Origin: Actinomycetota bacterium
Lineage (GTDB): Bacteria > Actinomycetota > Acidimicrobiia > Acidimicrobiales > Ilumatobacteraceae
Direction of reading: 5' to 3'
Assembly: GCA_016700055.1 (NCBI GenBank)
Contig: CP064997.1
Coordinates: forward strand, 2,356,001-2,420,000
DNA length: 64,000 nt
Shown: positions 24,359 to 36,303 of the stretch, one piece after another
Layout: every line of letters begins with the position of its first letter
How positions within the stretch are numbered: the stretch's first letter is position 1
The notes under the pieces: model-generated
What the model was told of the DNA's origin: nothing
Seen by the model: only the letters and a program-made list of their open reading frames with translations
Database searches by the model: none
Position numbers and translations under genes: made by a program

Positions 24359-25462
24359 CTAGAACGTGAGCACGCCGCGAGCAACCTGGCCGGACTCCAT
24401 CTCGTGGACCGCGTCCTTCCACCGTTCGACGGGATAGGTGGACGTGACGAGCTCGTCGAGCAGGATCTCCCCCCGGCGGTAGAGCTCGACGATGCGGGGG
24501 ATGTCACGGTGCGGCGAGATCGTGCCGTATCGGCAGCCGACGATCCCGCGGTCCACCTGGGTGAGCCTGCCGTACAGGCCCTTGAACTCGGCCGTCTGGG
24601 ACGCGACGCCGATGACGACGACGGTGCCTTCCCAGTCGAGGCACTCGAGTGCGTTCCATGTGACCTGGGGATGCGCGACGCAGTCGAATGCCCAGTCGAC
24701 CCCGCCGGAGTTGAACGCGCCCCGCACCGCGGTCGCGCTCGCGGGGCGGATCGCACCGACTGCGTCGACGAGATCGTCGCGCTTGCCGTCCAGGAAGTGG
24801 GTGGCGCCGAACTGCCGCGCGAGGGCTTCCTTATCGGGCATCGTGTCGACGGCGACGATCGTCGTCGCGCCCTGCACCTTCAGCGCCTGGATCACGTTCA
24901 ACCCGACACCTCCGACGCCGAACACCACCGCCGACTGGCCGCGGCGCACGTTCGCCCGGTTGAACACGGCGCCCATGCCGGTGACGACACCGCAACCGAC
25001 GAGCGCGGCAGACGTGAGCGGCACGTCGTCGGGGATCTTCACGCACTGCACGTCGCGCACCACCGTGCGCTCCGCGAAGGCGCTCGTGGCGGCGAAGTTG
25101 TAGATCGGCTCGCCGTCGAGCGTGAACGGCTGGCTCCAGTTGGCGAGGGTGGCCCGGCACGCTGTCGGCCGCCCGTCGGCGCAGTGCTCGCACATCCCAC
25201 AGGCCGAAAGGGTGGCGACGATCACGTGGTCGCCCGGCGCGACGTTGGTGACCGCGCCGCCGACCTCGGCGACGATCCCCGCCGCCTCGTGGCCGCATAC
25301 GCCGGGAGAGGGCACCGGGTAGAGACCCTGCATGTACGACAGGTCGCTGTGGCAGAGCCCGGCGGCGCCGATCTCGACGATCACGTCGCGCGCGCCGGGC
25401 GCGCGCAGCGTCAACCCGTCGACGAGTTCGGTCGAAGTGCCGTCGTAAACGATGCCGCGCAT
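24359..25462 (-). CDS. Zinc-dependent medium-chain alcohol dehydrogenase
   Basis: 367-residue class III-type zinc alcohol dehydrogenase. The catalytic-zinc ligands are in CHSD (near residue 37) and GHEAAG (near 58), with VGCGVVTG providing the third; the four structural-zinc cysteines lie in SACGMCEHCADGRPTAC. GVGGVG is the nucleotide-binding loop. Actinobacterial relatives are often mycothiol- or NDMA-linked, but the cofactor cannot be settled here. It oxidises an alcohol to an aldehyde, consistent with two CoA ligases downstream. It is first in the operon ending at 20540, and box 5 is 39 bases upstream. Confidence 0.85.
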   Translation of the reverse strand: MRGIVYDGTSTELVDGLTLRAPGARDVIVEIGAAGLCHSDLSYMQGLYPVPSPGVCGHEAAGIVAEVGGAVTNVAPGDHVIVATLSACGMCEHCADGRPTACRATLANWSQPFTLDGEPIYNFAATSAFAERTVVRDVQCVKIPDDVPLTSAALVGCGVVTGMGAVFNRANVRRGQSAVVFGVGGVGLNVIQALKVQGATTIVAVDTMPDKEALARQFGATHFLDGKRDDLVDAVGAIRPASATAVRGAFNSGGVDWAFDCVAHPQVTWNALECLDWEGTVVVIGVASQTAEFKGLYGRLTQVDRGIVGCRYGTISPHRDIPRIVELYRRGEILLDELVTSTYPVERWKDAVHEMESGQVARGVLTF

Positions 25463-25501
25463 GGCCGTGGTGCCCCTCTTGGTGGTCGAGTCCTACCGGT
25501 T

Positions 25502-25518
25502 TCTGACTGTACGTCAGA
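25502..25518. promoter_or_regulatory. TetR-type operator, box 5
   Basis: TCTGACT-GTA-CGTCAGA, one mismatch to the perfect palindrome. It is 39 bases from the alcohol dehydrogenase start at 25462, about the same distance as box 4 from its two genes. The holin-like gene starts 69 bases away on the other side. Confidence 0.75.
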
Positions 25519-25587
25519 TGGTAGATCCCCCTAGGAGGTGACGGCGTGCCTTAGCATCCCGCCCGACAACTGACCTAGGAGGCCGCA

Positions 25588-25989
25588 TTGGTCCGCTTCT
25601 TGATCTCCACCGCCTTCTTGCTGGCCGCCAACGCCATCGGGCTGCTCGTCGCCAATGCGCTGCTGGAAGACATGGACATGACTGCCGGTGCCTTCGTGCT
25701 CGCCGTGCTCATCTTCACCGGAGTCGTCATCCTGGTGCGACCCTTCATCATGAAGATGGCAGTCAGGTACTTCGAGGCGCTGATGGGGGGCTCGGCACTC
25801 GTCGCCACGCTTGTCGGGCTGATCGTCACGAAGATCTTCGTCGACGGCTTCCACATCACGGGGCTCGGAACCTGGGCCCTCGCGACGGTCATCGTCTGGG
25901 TCATCGCGATGTTGGCCGGGGTGCTGCTGCCGGCGCTGCTCCTGAAGCGCACGGTGCAAGAGGGCGCGCAGCGCAGAGCCAACTCCTAG
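25588..25989 (+). CDS. Holin-superfamily-IV-like four-helix membrane protein
   Basis: 133-residue integral membrane protein with helices at about residues 3-25, 32-50, 65-85 and 97-121. The pattern VRFLISTAFLLAANAIGLL, a RPF(I/L) turn after helix 2 and the GF..xGxxxxxATVIVW segment before helix 4 match PF04020-type phage-holin-family membrane proteins, which in bacteria are mostly chromosomal, of unknown function and not phage derived. The start is TTG 25588, with TAGGAGG five bases upstream, a strong ribosome-binding site that decides it. No phage genes are nearby. It may be unrelated to the divergent operon although box 5 is within 70 bases. Confidence 0.65.
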   Translation: MVRFLISTAFLLAANAIGLLVANALLEDMDMTAGAFVLAVLIFTGVVILVRPFIMKMAVRYFEALMGGSALVATLVGLIVTKIFVDGFHITGLGTWALATVIVWVIAMLAGVLLPALLLKRTVQEGAQRRANS

Positions 25990-26002
25990 CGCCGCGCCGC
26001 AT

Positions 26003-29338
<3,336 letters not shown>

Positions 29339-29437
29339 GTGCTCGACCCTACCCGTCACCCCTCGCGCCCGATCCCGCACGCGATCTCGATCCCCGGGCC
29401 GGGCCGGTCGCTGCCCGATCCGGGTACGGTGCCTGGC

Positions 29438-30862
29438 GTGGCCGAACACGATGCGATCGTGGTGGGTTCGGGCCCGAACGGGCTCGTCGCCGCGGTGACG
29501 TTGGCCGCGGCCGGGTGGAAGGTGCTCGTGCTCGAAGCCGCGCCGCGCCCCGGCGGCGGCACCCGTTCGGCCGAGCTGATCCGTCCCGAGGTGGTGCACG
29601 ACATCTGCTCGGCGATCCACCCGCTCGGCATCGCCTCCCCGGCGCTGCGGGAGCTGCCGTTGCAGGCGCACGGGCTGGAGTGGGTGCATCCCGAACTGCC
29701 GCTCGCGCACCCTCTCGACGGCGGCCGCGCCGCGCTCCAGCACCGTTGCGTCGGCGACACCGCGGCCGGGCTCGGCGCCGACGCCGCCGCCTACCGCCGC
29801 CTCTACGGCCCGCTGGCCGACGCCGGATTCGACCTGACCGACGGCGTGCTGAGCCCGTTGCGGGTGCCCCCGAAGCACCCCGTCGCGCTGGCCCGGTTCG
29901 GTCTGCTCGGTTTGCGCTCTGCTGCCGGGCTCGCCCGCCGGCGCTTCGAGGGGGTCGAGGCGCAGGCGCTGCTCGCCGGGCTCGGGGCCCACTCGGTGCT
30001 GTCGTTGAGCACGCCGCTCACCGCGGCGTACGGGTTGATGCTCGGCACGCTCGGCCACACCGTCGGCTGGCCGGTGGCGCGCGGTGGGTCACAACGCATC
30101 GCCGACGCGCTCGTGTCGCTGCTCGTGGAGCGCGGCGGCCGGGTGGAGTGCGGTGTGCGGGTGGGTTTGCTCGACGAGCTGGCGCCGTCGCGCGCTGTGC
30201 TGCTCGACGTGTCACCCCGCCAGGCGGTGGCGATCGCCGGCCATCGGCTGCCGCGCAGGTATGTGGAGCGCCTCGGCCGGTTCCGTCACGGCCCGGGGGT
30301 GTTCAAGCTCGACTGGGTGCTGGACGGCCCGGTGCCGTGGACGAACCCCGACGTCGCCCGGGCTGCGAGCGTCCACGTCGGGGGCTCCCTCGAACAGATC
30401 GCCGCCGCCGAGGACGAGGTCGCGCGCGGTCGCATCCCCGAGCGGCCGTTCGTGCTGCTCGCCCAGCCGAGCGCGTTCGATCCCACCCGCGCCCGGGGCG
30501 GTGAGCACGTGCTGTGGGGCTACTGCCACGTGCCCGCTCGATCGGGCGTGGACATGACCGCCGCGATCGAGGCTCAGATCGAGCGCTTCGCCCCGGGCTT
30601 TCGGGACCGGGTGGTCGGCCGCCACGCGATGGGCCCGGCGGCGCTCGAGGACCACGACGCGAACCTCGTCGGCGGCGACGTCACCGGCGGCGCCGGTGAC
30701 CTGCGTCAGGTGTTCGCCCGCCCGACGCTCGGCCTGCACCCGTGGGCGACGCCGGTGCGCGGCCTGTACCTGTGCTCTGCTTCGACCCCGCCCGGTGGCG
30801 GCGTGCACGGCATGTGCGGATGGCACGCCGCCAACGAAGTCCTCCGCCGCGACCCCGACTGA
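29438..30862 (+). CDS. FAD-dependent desaturase/amine-oxidase-like flavoprotein (CrtI-like)
   Basis: 474-residue flavoprotein with a Rossmann motif VVGSGPNGLVAAVTLA at residues 8-23, VLVLEAAPRPGGGTRS and a C-terminal LYLCSASTPPGGGVHGM that resembles the FAD-binding C-terminus of phytoene-desaturase-type enzymes. It is probably a membrane-associated or soluble oxidoreductase acting on isoprenoid or other lipid substrates; carotenoid genes are not near. The start is GTG 29438; a long frame upstream is antisense to treS. It is divergent from treS across a 99-base gap and is followed by the DUF2510 gene 121 bases later, with no shared pathway evident. Confidence 0.78.
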   Translation: MAEHDAIVVGSGPNGLVAAVTLAAAGWKVLVLEAAPRPGGGTRSAELIRPEVVHDICSAIHPLGIASPALRELPLQAHGLEWVHPELPLAHPLDGGRAALQHRCVGDTAAGLGADAAAYRRLYGPLADAGFDLTDGVLSPLRVPPKHPVALARFGLLGLRSAAGLARRRFEGVEAQALLAGLGAHSVLSLSTPLTAAYGLMLGTLGHTVGWPVARGGSQRIADALVSLLVERGGRVECGVRVGLLDELAPSRAVLLDVSPRQAVAIAGHRLPRRYVERLGRFRHGPGVFKLDWVLDGPVPWTNPDVARAASVHVGGSLEQIAAAEDEVARGRIPERPFVLLAQPSAFDPTRARGGEHVLWGYCHVPARSGVDMTAAIEAQIERFAPGFRDRVVGRHAMGPAALEDHDANLVGGDVTGGAGDLRQVFARPTLGLHPWATPVRGLYLCSASTPPGGGVHGMCGWHAANEVLRRDPD

Positions 30863-30983
30863 GTCCGCCGCACACTCCTCTCACGCGGGCCGGCCACCAG
30901 CGCGAGAGGCCGCAGGACCAGTGGCCCTATGCGTCGTCGCGGCGTCGCCGCACACTGAAAGCTGGAGCGGAGGAGGTGCGGCC

Positions 30984-32618
30984 ATGCTGTCGGCACCGGA
31001 ATGGCTCGGGGACCCCACGGGACGCCACGTGTTGCGCTACTGGGACGGGACGTACTGGACGAGCGCGGTGAGTGACGGCGGTGGCGCCAGAACCGTCGAT
31101 GAGCTTGCCGAGCAACCGCCGCCGGCCGTCGCACTCGCCGGCTGGTACCCGGACCCCGCGCAGCGACATCGACTGCGCTTCTGGGACGGAGTGCGCTGGA
31201 CATCTAAGTCGTGCGACAACGGTGGCGTTGTCGACGACCCGGTCGACTCCGCTCCGCCGCCGTCGGCGACGATCGCCGGTTGGTACCGAGACCCCGCAGG
31301 ACGTCACAACATGCGCTGGTGGAACGGCGACCTGTGGAGCGCGGTGGTGTCGACGGGGTCCGACGTCACCAACGAAGACGCCGACCCGAGCTGGCCCCCG
31401 CCGATCACCACCCGGCTGGCCGGCCCGGCGCCGGTCGGCATGCGTAGTGCCCGCAAGGTCGGGTGGCACCTCGCCGCCAAGATGGTGTTGAAGGCGCAGG
31501 GACGCGACCACTGCCCGCGGTGCGGCGGCAAGCTCACCGTCGTCGAGGTGGCTCGTCCCGGTCATCACCTCGACTACACACCCGAGACCACAGACGAGGC
31601 CTATCCACCGTGCGCGCACTGTGGCTTCGCGCCGCCCTGGTCGACGCGGGCCGGTCTCTACCGCGATCCGACCGGCCGCCACGAGTATCGCTACTGGGAC
31701 GGCCAAACGTGGACCGATCGCGTCGCCGACGCGGGCGAGGGCAGCTCGGACCCGGTCGCCGTCTCCCACCCCGACGGCCACATCGCCCCAGCCACGAGGA
31801 CGCTCGTCATGTCCGCGGCGGTGCAGACCAGGCCCTCGCCCGGAACCTCCCTTGCACCACCGTCGATGCCTGCGGCCGTCGCGGTAGCACCCCCGCCCAC
31901 CGCCACCCACGGCCCTGTCGCGCCGGCGGCCTTCGTTCCGGCGTACGTCGAGGACGCCACCGCGGCGCAGCGCTTCGGCCTCTTCCTGATGGGCGCGGCT
32001 ACCTGGATCGTCTTCTACTTCGGCCTGGTCGGAACCGTCGTCGCCGAGATCGTCGTCCAGAACGCCCGCAACACGGGCGGCTCGATATCCGAGACCCTGT
32101 TGCGCTGGACGACGTGGGGTTACCGGCTGGAGCCGGCCGGATCCGGCTGGATGCTCGAGCGCTGGATCCCGCCGGTGGCCATCATCGTGGCGCTCGCGGT
32201 CATGGCCCTCGGCAACTTGGCGGGTGTCACCCCGCTCAACTCGCTCAACCGGGCCAGGCGGGCGAACGGCTTGCGTGCCAAGCGCTCACGGCGCAGTGAC
32301 GAGGTGTCGGCCCTGCGACGGAACCTGAGGATGATGCGCGACGCCCGATCCACGAAGCTGCTGCGCCGGCCACCGATCGGCCGCAGTCTGCTCGCGGCTT
32401 CGATGGTCGGCTCGATCGGGATGATCGCGCTGGCTTGGTACGCGATCGACAGCGTGCTGCCGCGCAACGATCTGCTCGCCGGGGTAGGCCCGACGATCTG
32501 CATCGTCGGCGGGTTGGCCACCCTGCTCGGAGCCGCGCTCGCCTGGCCGTCGCATGATCGTCCCCTGGCCGTCGGGCCGGCGGGCGAGCTGGCGGTCCTC
32601 GGCCGCGATCACCCCTGA
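30984..32618 (+). CDS. Membrane protein with four DUF2510 repeats and a zinc ribbon
   Basis: 544-residue protein. Four DUF2510 units (W/Y-x-DP-x-x-RH-x-x-R-[YFW]-W-[DN]-G-x-x-W) occur at about residues 7-33, 53-80, 95-122 and 226-253. Between the third and fourth are a CPRCGGK and a CAHCGF pair, a zinc-ribbon-like Cys4 motif. A proline/alanine linker follows and then four transmembrane helices, near 315-345, 390-410, 470-490 and 505-525. DUF2510 units are short actinobacterial modules of unknown role, usually one or two on a membrane protein, so four plus a ribbon is unusual. The start is ATG 30984, preceded by GGAGGAGG. The last ten bases overlap the convergent FadD3-like gene. Confidence 0.72.
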   Translation: MLSAPEWLGDPTGRHVLRYWDGTYWTSAVSDGGGARTVDELAEQPPPAVALAGWYPDPAQRHRLRFWDGVRWTSKSCDNGGVVDDPVDSAPPPSATIAGWYRDPAGRHNMRWWNGDLWSAVVSTGSDVTNEDADPSWPPPITTRLAGPAPVGMRSARKVGWHLAAKMVLKAQGRDHCPRCGGKLTVVEVARPGHHLDYTPETTDEAYPPCAHCGFAPPWSTRAGLYRDPTGRHEYRYWDGQTWTDRVADAGEGSSDPVAVSHPDGHIAPATRTLVMSAAVQTRPSPGTSLAPPSMPAAVAVAPPPTATHGPVAPAAFVPAYVEDATAAQRFGLFLMGAATWIVFYFGLVGTVVAEIVVQNARNTGGSISETLLRWTTWGYRLEPAGSGWMLERWIPPVAIIVALAVMALGNLAGVTPLNSLNRARRANGLRAKRSRRSDEVSALRRNLRMMRDARSTKLLRRPPIGRSLLAASMVGSIGMIALAWYAIDSVLPRNDLLAGVGPTICIVGGLATLLGAALAWPSHDRPLAVGPAGELAVLGRDHP

Positions 32619-34198
32619 GCGCGGTCGCGCAGCTCGAACTTCAGCACCTTGCCGCTTGCGTTCACCGGCAACGTGTCGACGACGTGCACGGCGCGGGGAA
32701 CCTTGTAGTTCGCCATCCGCTCCCGGCACCAGGAGATGAGCACCTCCGCGTCGACGGTCGCGCCCGGACGGGCCACGACGAAGGCATGACCGACCTCGCC
32801 CATCCGCTCGTCGGGCACGCCGACCACCGCGGCCTGCGCCACCGCCTCGTGGCCGAGCAGCGCGTTCTCGATCTCGGCCGGATAGGCGTTGAACCCGCCG
32901 ACGATGAACATGTCCTTCAAGCGGTCGGTGATGTCGATGTAGCCGCGCTCGTCCATCACCCCGACGTCGCCGGTGTGCAGCCAGCCGTCGGCGTCGACGG
33001 CCTCGGCGGTGGCGGTGGGGTCCTCGAAGTAGCCGAGCATCACGTTGTAGCCGCGGCACACGACCTCGCCGGTCGAGCCGCGCGGCACTTCGCTGCCGTC
33101 GTCGTCGACGACGCGCACCTCGACGTCGTGGATCGCCCGCCCGGACGTGGTGGCGATCGTCTCGGGATCGTCGTCGGCCCGGCACATGGTGACGGTGCCC
33201 GTGGACTCGGTCAGCCCGTAGCCGGTGATGATCGTGCGGAACGTCAGCTCGTCACGCATCCGGCGGATCATCTCGACCGGCACCGCGGCGGCGCCGGTCA
33301 CGGCGAGGCGCAGCGAGGAGAGATCGAAGCGGTCCCGCTCGGGATGGTTGAGGATCGACAGATACAGCGTGGGCGGGCCGGGCAGCATCGTGACGCGCTC
33401 GTCGCTCACCTTTTGCAGCACAGTCGGCACGTCGAACACGGCCACCGGGATGATCGTCGCCCCGCGCAGCAGCGCGGCCACGATGCCGGCCTTGTAACCG
33501 AACGTGTGGAAGAACGGGTTCACGATCAGGTAGCGGTCTCCGGCGTCGAGCCCGACGATGCCGCTCCAGTCCCAGAAGACGCGCAGCGTCTGCGCGTGGG
33601 AGACCATCACCCCCTTCGGCCGCCCGGTGGTGCCCGACGTGAAGATGATGTCGGACAGGTCGTCGGGGGAGCGGGCTTCGACGCGGGCGTCGAGCGCGGC
33701 GGGTTCGACTGCGGCCGCGCCGGCGAGGAAGTCGTCCCACGACTGCGTGCCGGGCGGGACGTCGCCGCGGAGCACGACGATGCGCTCCAGCGCGGCCAGC
33801 TCCTCGCCGGAGCGCCGCAGAGCGTCGACGTAGTCGTTGCCGAGGAAGCCGTTGACGCACAGCAGCATCCGTGCCCGGCTGCGCCCGATCACGTAGGCGG
33901 CCTCGGCACCCTTGAAACGGGTGTTGAGCGGCACGACCACGCCGCCGGCAGCCAACGCGCCGAGCGCGCCGAGCACCCACTCCGCGATGTTCGGGGCCCA
34001 CACCGCCACCCGGTCGCCCGGATCGAGCCCGGCGGCCATGAACGCGCGCCCGGCTTCGTCGACGCGCGCCGACAGTTCGGAAAAGCTCAGCCGCAGGTCA
34101 TCGTCGACGAGCGCCTCGGCGTCGCGAAAGCGCGTCGCGGCCGCCCGCACTGCGCGGGAGATGGTGCCGTAGGCAAGGTCGGCGCGTTCGGCGTCCAC
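32609..34198 (-). CDS. Acid-CoA ligase, FadD3-like (HIP-CoA ligase candidate)
   Basis: 529-residue adenylate-forming ligase with FTSGTTGRPKGVM, NPFFHTFGYKAGI, TMLPGPPTLYLSILNHP, GYGLTES, DGWLHTGDVG, ITDRLKDM and NASGKVLKFEL. The run of segments around the substrate pocket strongly recalls mycobacterial FadD3, which activates HIP, the two-ring propanoate left after steroid A/B-ring removal. This is recalled similarity. The start is GTG 34198, just after the stop of the amidohydrolase at 34218. Its last bases overlap the DUF2510 gene tail-to-tail. It would feed the C/D-ring pathway together with the FadE30-, IpdF- and FadA6-like proteins encoded elsewhere in this window. Confidence 0.83.
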   Translation of the reverse strand: MDAERADLAYGTISRAVRAAATRFRDAEALVDDDLRLSFSELSARVDEAGRAFMAAGLDPGDRVAVWAPNIAEWVLGALGALAAGGVVVPLNTRFKGAEAAYVIGRSRARMLLCVNGFLGNDYVDALRRSGEELAALERIVVLRGDVPPGTQSWDDFLAGAAAVEPAALDARVEARSPDDLSDIIFTSGTTGRPKGVMVSHAQTLRVFWDWSGIVGLDAGDRYLIVNPFFHTFGYKAGIVAALLRGATIIPVAVFDVPTVLQKVSDERVTMLPGPPTLYLSILNHPERDRFDLSSLRLAVTGAAAVPVEMIRRMRDELTFRTIITGYGLTESTGTVTMCRADDDPETIATTSGRAIHDVEVRVVDDDGSEVPRGSTGEVVCRGYNVMLGYFEDPTATAEAVDADGWLHTGDVGVMDERGYIDITDRLKDMFIVGGFNAYPAEIENALLGHEAVAQAAVVGVPDERMGEVGHAFVVARPGATVDAEVLISWCRERMANYKVPRAVHVVDTLPVNASGKVLKFELRDRAQG

Positions 34199-34217
34199 TG
34201 AGTGCGACTGGTGCGGC

Positions 34218-35426
34218 TCAGGAGAGGTGGTCGATGTGCAGCATCTTGATCGCGTTGCCGCGCAGCACCTTGTACACGACGTCGTCGGGCAGATCGGCGG
34301 TCTGCTCGGCAGCCATCTTCGCGGTGTGCGGCCACGTCGAGTCCGAGTGCGGGTAGTCGCTCTCGTACGTGACGTTGTCGACGCCGATCTCGTTGATCGA
34401 GCGCAACCCGTGCGGGTCGTCGAAGTAGCAGCCGTACACGTGCCGCTTGAACAGCTCCGACGGCGGCTCGAGCACCTTGTCGGCGATGCCGCCCCAACCC
34501 CGGTTCTCGTGCCACACCGTGTCGGCGCGCTCCAAGATGTAGGGGATCCAGCCGATCTGGCCCTCGGCGTAGGCGATCTTCAGCTTCGGGAACTGGGTGA
34601 AGAGCCCGCTCATCAGCCAGTCGACCATGCTGAAGCAGCAGTTCGCGAAAGTGAGCGCGGAGCCGACGGCGGCGGGGGCGTCGGGCGAGGTGGAGGGCAT
34701 CTTCGAGCCCGAGCCGATGTGCATGTTGATGGTGACGTCGGCCTCGTTGCACGCTTCGAAGAACGGCAGCCAGTAGCCGCTGGCGTCGTGGATGCTCGGC
34801 AGGTTGAGGTTCGGGGGGATCTCGCTGAAGCACACCGCGTGGACACCCCGTTCGGCGTTGCGGTGAACCTCGGCCGCAGCAGCGACGGGATCCCACAGCG
34901 GCACGATGATGAGCGGCAGCAGGCGCCCGCCCGAAGACGCGCACCAGTCCTCGACCATCCAGTCGTTGTAGGCCTTGACGCAGAGCATGGCGAGCTCTTT
35001 GTCGGAGGCCTCGTAGAACGTCTGGCCGCAGAAGCGGGGCATCGTCGGGAAGCACAGGGAGGCCTCGACGCCGTTCACGTCCATGTCCTCGAGGCGCTCG
35101 GGGACGAGGTACGAGCCGGGGCGCATGTCCTCGTAGGTGATGCCCTTCAGGATCACCTCGTCGCGATCGAGCCCGACCGCGGTGTCGAGCCGGGTCAGCG
35201 GCCGGCGCAGGTCTTCGTAGAACCACCAATCGACGGGATCGCCCGCGCCGCCGGGTTCGCCGGGGACGGCGGTGAACTTGCCGCCGATGTAGGACATCTC
35301 CTTCACAGGGGCACGCACCACACGGGGGGCGACGTCCGCGTACTTGGCGGGCAGGCGATCCGTCCACACGTTGGGCGGCTCGATTACGTGGTCGTCGACC
35401 GAGATGATCTTCGGGAGCTCGCGCAT
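34218..35426 (-). CDS. Amidohydrolase family 2 protein (paralogue 3)
   Basis: 402-residue amidohydrolase with VDDHVIEPP at residues 10-18, SLCFPTMPRFCGQTF, INMHIGSGSKMPSTSP near 237 and ESDYPHSDSTWPHT near 350. It is nearly a full-length match in layout to paralogue 2 at 6114 (shared AYNDWMVE, YAEGQIGWIPYILERAD-type segments), so a similar substrate is likely. It is followed after 19 bases by the FadD3-like ligase, which places it next to steroid C/D-ring activation and suggests hydrolysis or decarboxylation of a ring intermediate. ATG 35426 is 22 bases from box 6; the frame opens much further upstream, but only across the operator and antisense to the SDR gene. Confidence 0.8.
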   Translation of the reverse strand: MRELPKIISVDDHVIEPPNVWTDRLPAKYADVAPRVVRAPVKEMSYIGGKFTAVPGEPGGAGDPVDWWFYEDLRRPLTRLDTAVGLDRDEVILKGITYEDMRPGSYLVPERLEDMDVNGVEASLCFPTMPRFCGQTFYEASDKELAMLCVKAYNDWMVEDWCASSGGRLLPLIIVPLWDPVAAAAEVHRNAERGVHAVCFSEIPPNLNLPSIHDASGYWLPFFEACNEADVTINMHIGSGSKMPSTSPDAPAAVGSALTFANCCFSMVDWLMSGLFTQFPKLKIAYAEGQIGWIPYILERADTVWHENRGWGGIADKVLEPPSELFKRHVYGCYFDDPHGLRSINEIGVDNVTYESDYPHSDSTWPHTAKMAAEQTADLPDDVVYKVLRGNAIKMLHIDHLS

Positions 35427-35448
35427 GTGGGCCAGGCTAGCATTGATA

Positions 35449-35465
35449 TCTGACGGTGTTTCAGA
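35449..35465. promoter_or_regulatory. TetR-type operator, box 6
   Basis: TCTGACG-GTG-TTTCAGA, a complete left arm and a right arm with two mismatches; flanking AT-rich bases ATA extend it. It is 22 bases upstream of the amidohydrolase ATG (35426) and 46 bases upstream of the divergent SDR start (35512). Confidence 0.7.
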
Positions 35466-35511
35466 TTCTGTCCGCAGGGTCCACGGCCCCATCCGCCAAG
35501 TCAGGTTGCCC

Positions 35512-36288
35512 ATGACGCTGCACCCAGATGCTTTCCGCCTCGACGGCCGTACGGCGGTCGTCACCGGGGCCGCGCGGGGGCTCGGGGCGTCGATCGCCGC
35601 GGCGTTTGCCGCGTACGGCGCCGACCTCGCGATCTGCGACCGCGACGCGGACGGGCTCGCCCGCACCACGGCCGAGGTGGAGCGCCTCGGGCGGTCTTGC
35701 GTGTCGGGAGTGCTCGACGTGCGCGACCGCGAGGCCGTCGAGGAGTGGGTCGGCTCGCTCGGGCCGATCCACGTCGTCGTCAACAACGCCGGGGGCACGT
35801 TCCACGCCGGGTTCCTCGACGTGAACGAGAAGGGCCAGCGCAGCCTCATCGACGAGAACTTCACCAGCGTCACGAACGTCGTCAGGGCGTGTGTGCCGCA
35901 CCTCGCCGGCGGCGCCTCGATCATCAACGTCACCTCGGTGGAGGCGTTCAAGGCCTCGCCGGGCTTCGCGGTCTACGGGGCGATGAAGGCCGCGGTCGAG
36001 CACCTCTCGCGCTCGCTCGCGCTGGAGCTCTCCGACCGCGGCGTCCGGGTGAACACGATCGCCCCCGACGCGCTCGCCACACCAGGCGACGAGCAGCTGC
36101 AGGTGGGCACCGACGACTACGGCGCGAAGCTCGCCCTCGGCTGGGGAGAGCCCGACGACGTCGCCGGCGCGGCGGTGTTCCTCGCCTCGTCGGCGTCGCG
36201 CTTCGTCACCGGTACCACCGTGCACGTCGACGGTGGCAGCGACGCCGCGCGCGGCTGGCGCAAGACCGACGACGGTTGGTGGCCCTAG
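35512..36288 (+). CDS. SDR family oxidoreductase
   Basis: 258-residue SDR with TGAARGLG at residues 18-25, VVNNAGGTF, a VTSVEAF catalytic-serine segment, YGAMK (YxxxK) and VHVDGGSD at the C-terminus. The trailing ARGWRKTDDGWWP is unusually aromatic. NAD(P) oxidoreductase, substrate unknown. It is on the opposite strand from the amidohydrolase-FadD3 operon, sharing box 6 at the divergent promoter, so co-regulation is likely. Start ATG 35512 was chosen because the earlier reading runs across the operator. It converges with surE 15 bases later. Confidence 0.8.
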   Translation: MTLHPDAFRLDGRTAVVTGAARGLGASIAAAFAAYGADLAICDRDADGLARTTAEVERLGRSCVSGVLDVRDREAVEEWVGSLGPIHVVVNNAGGTFHAGFLDVNEKGQRSLIDENFTSVTNVVRACVPHLAGGASIINVTSVEAFKASPGFAVYGAMKAAVEHLSRSLALELSDRGVRVNTIAPDALATPGDEQLQVGTDDYGAKLALGWGEPDDVAGAAVFLASSASRFVTGTTVHVDGGSDAARGWRKTDDGWWP

Positions 36289-36303
36289 GTACGCCCTCGG
36301 TGG

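Noticed and set aside
25588..25989. Holin as evidence of a prophage
   Set aside because: No other phage genes; chromosomal members of this membrane family are common.
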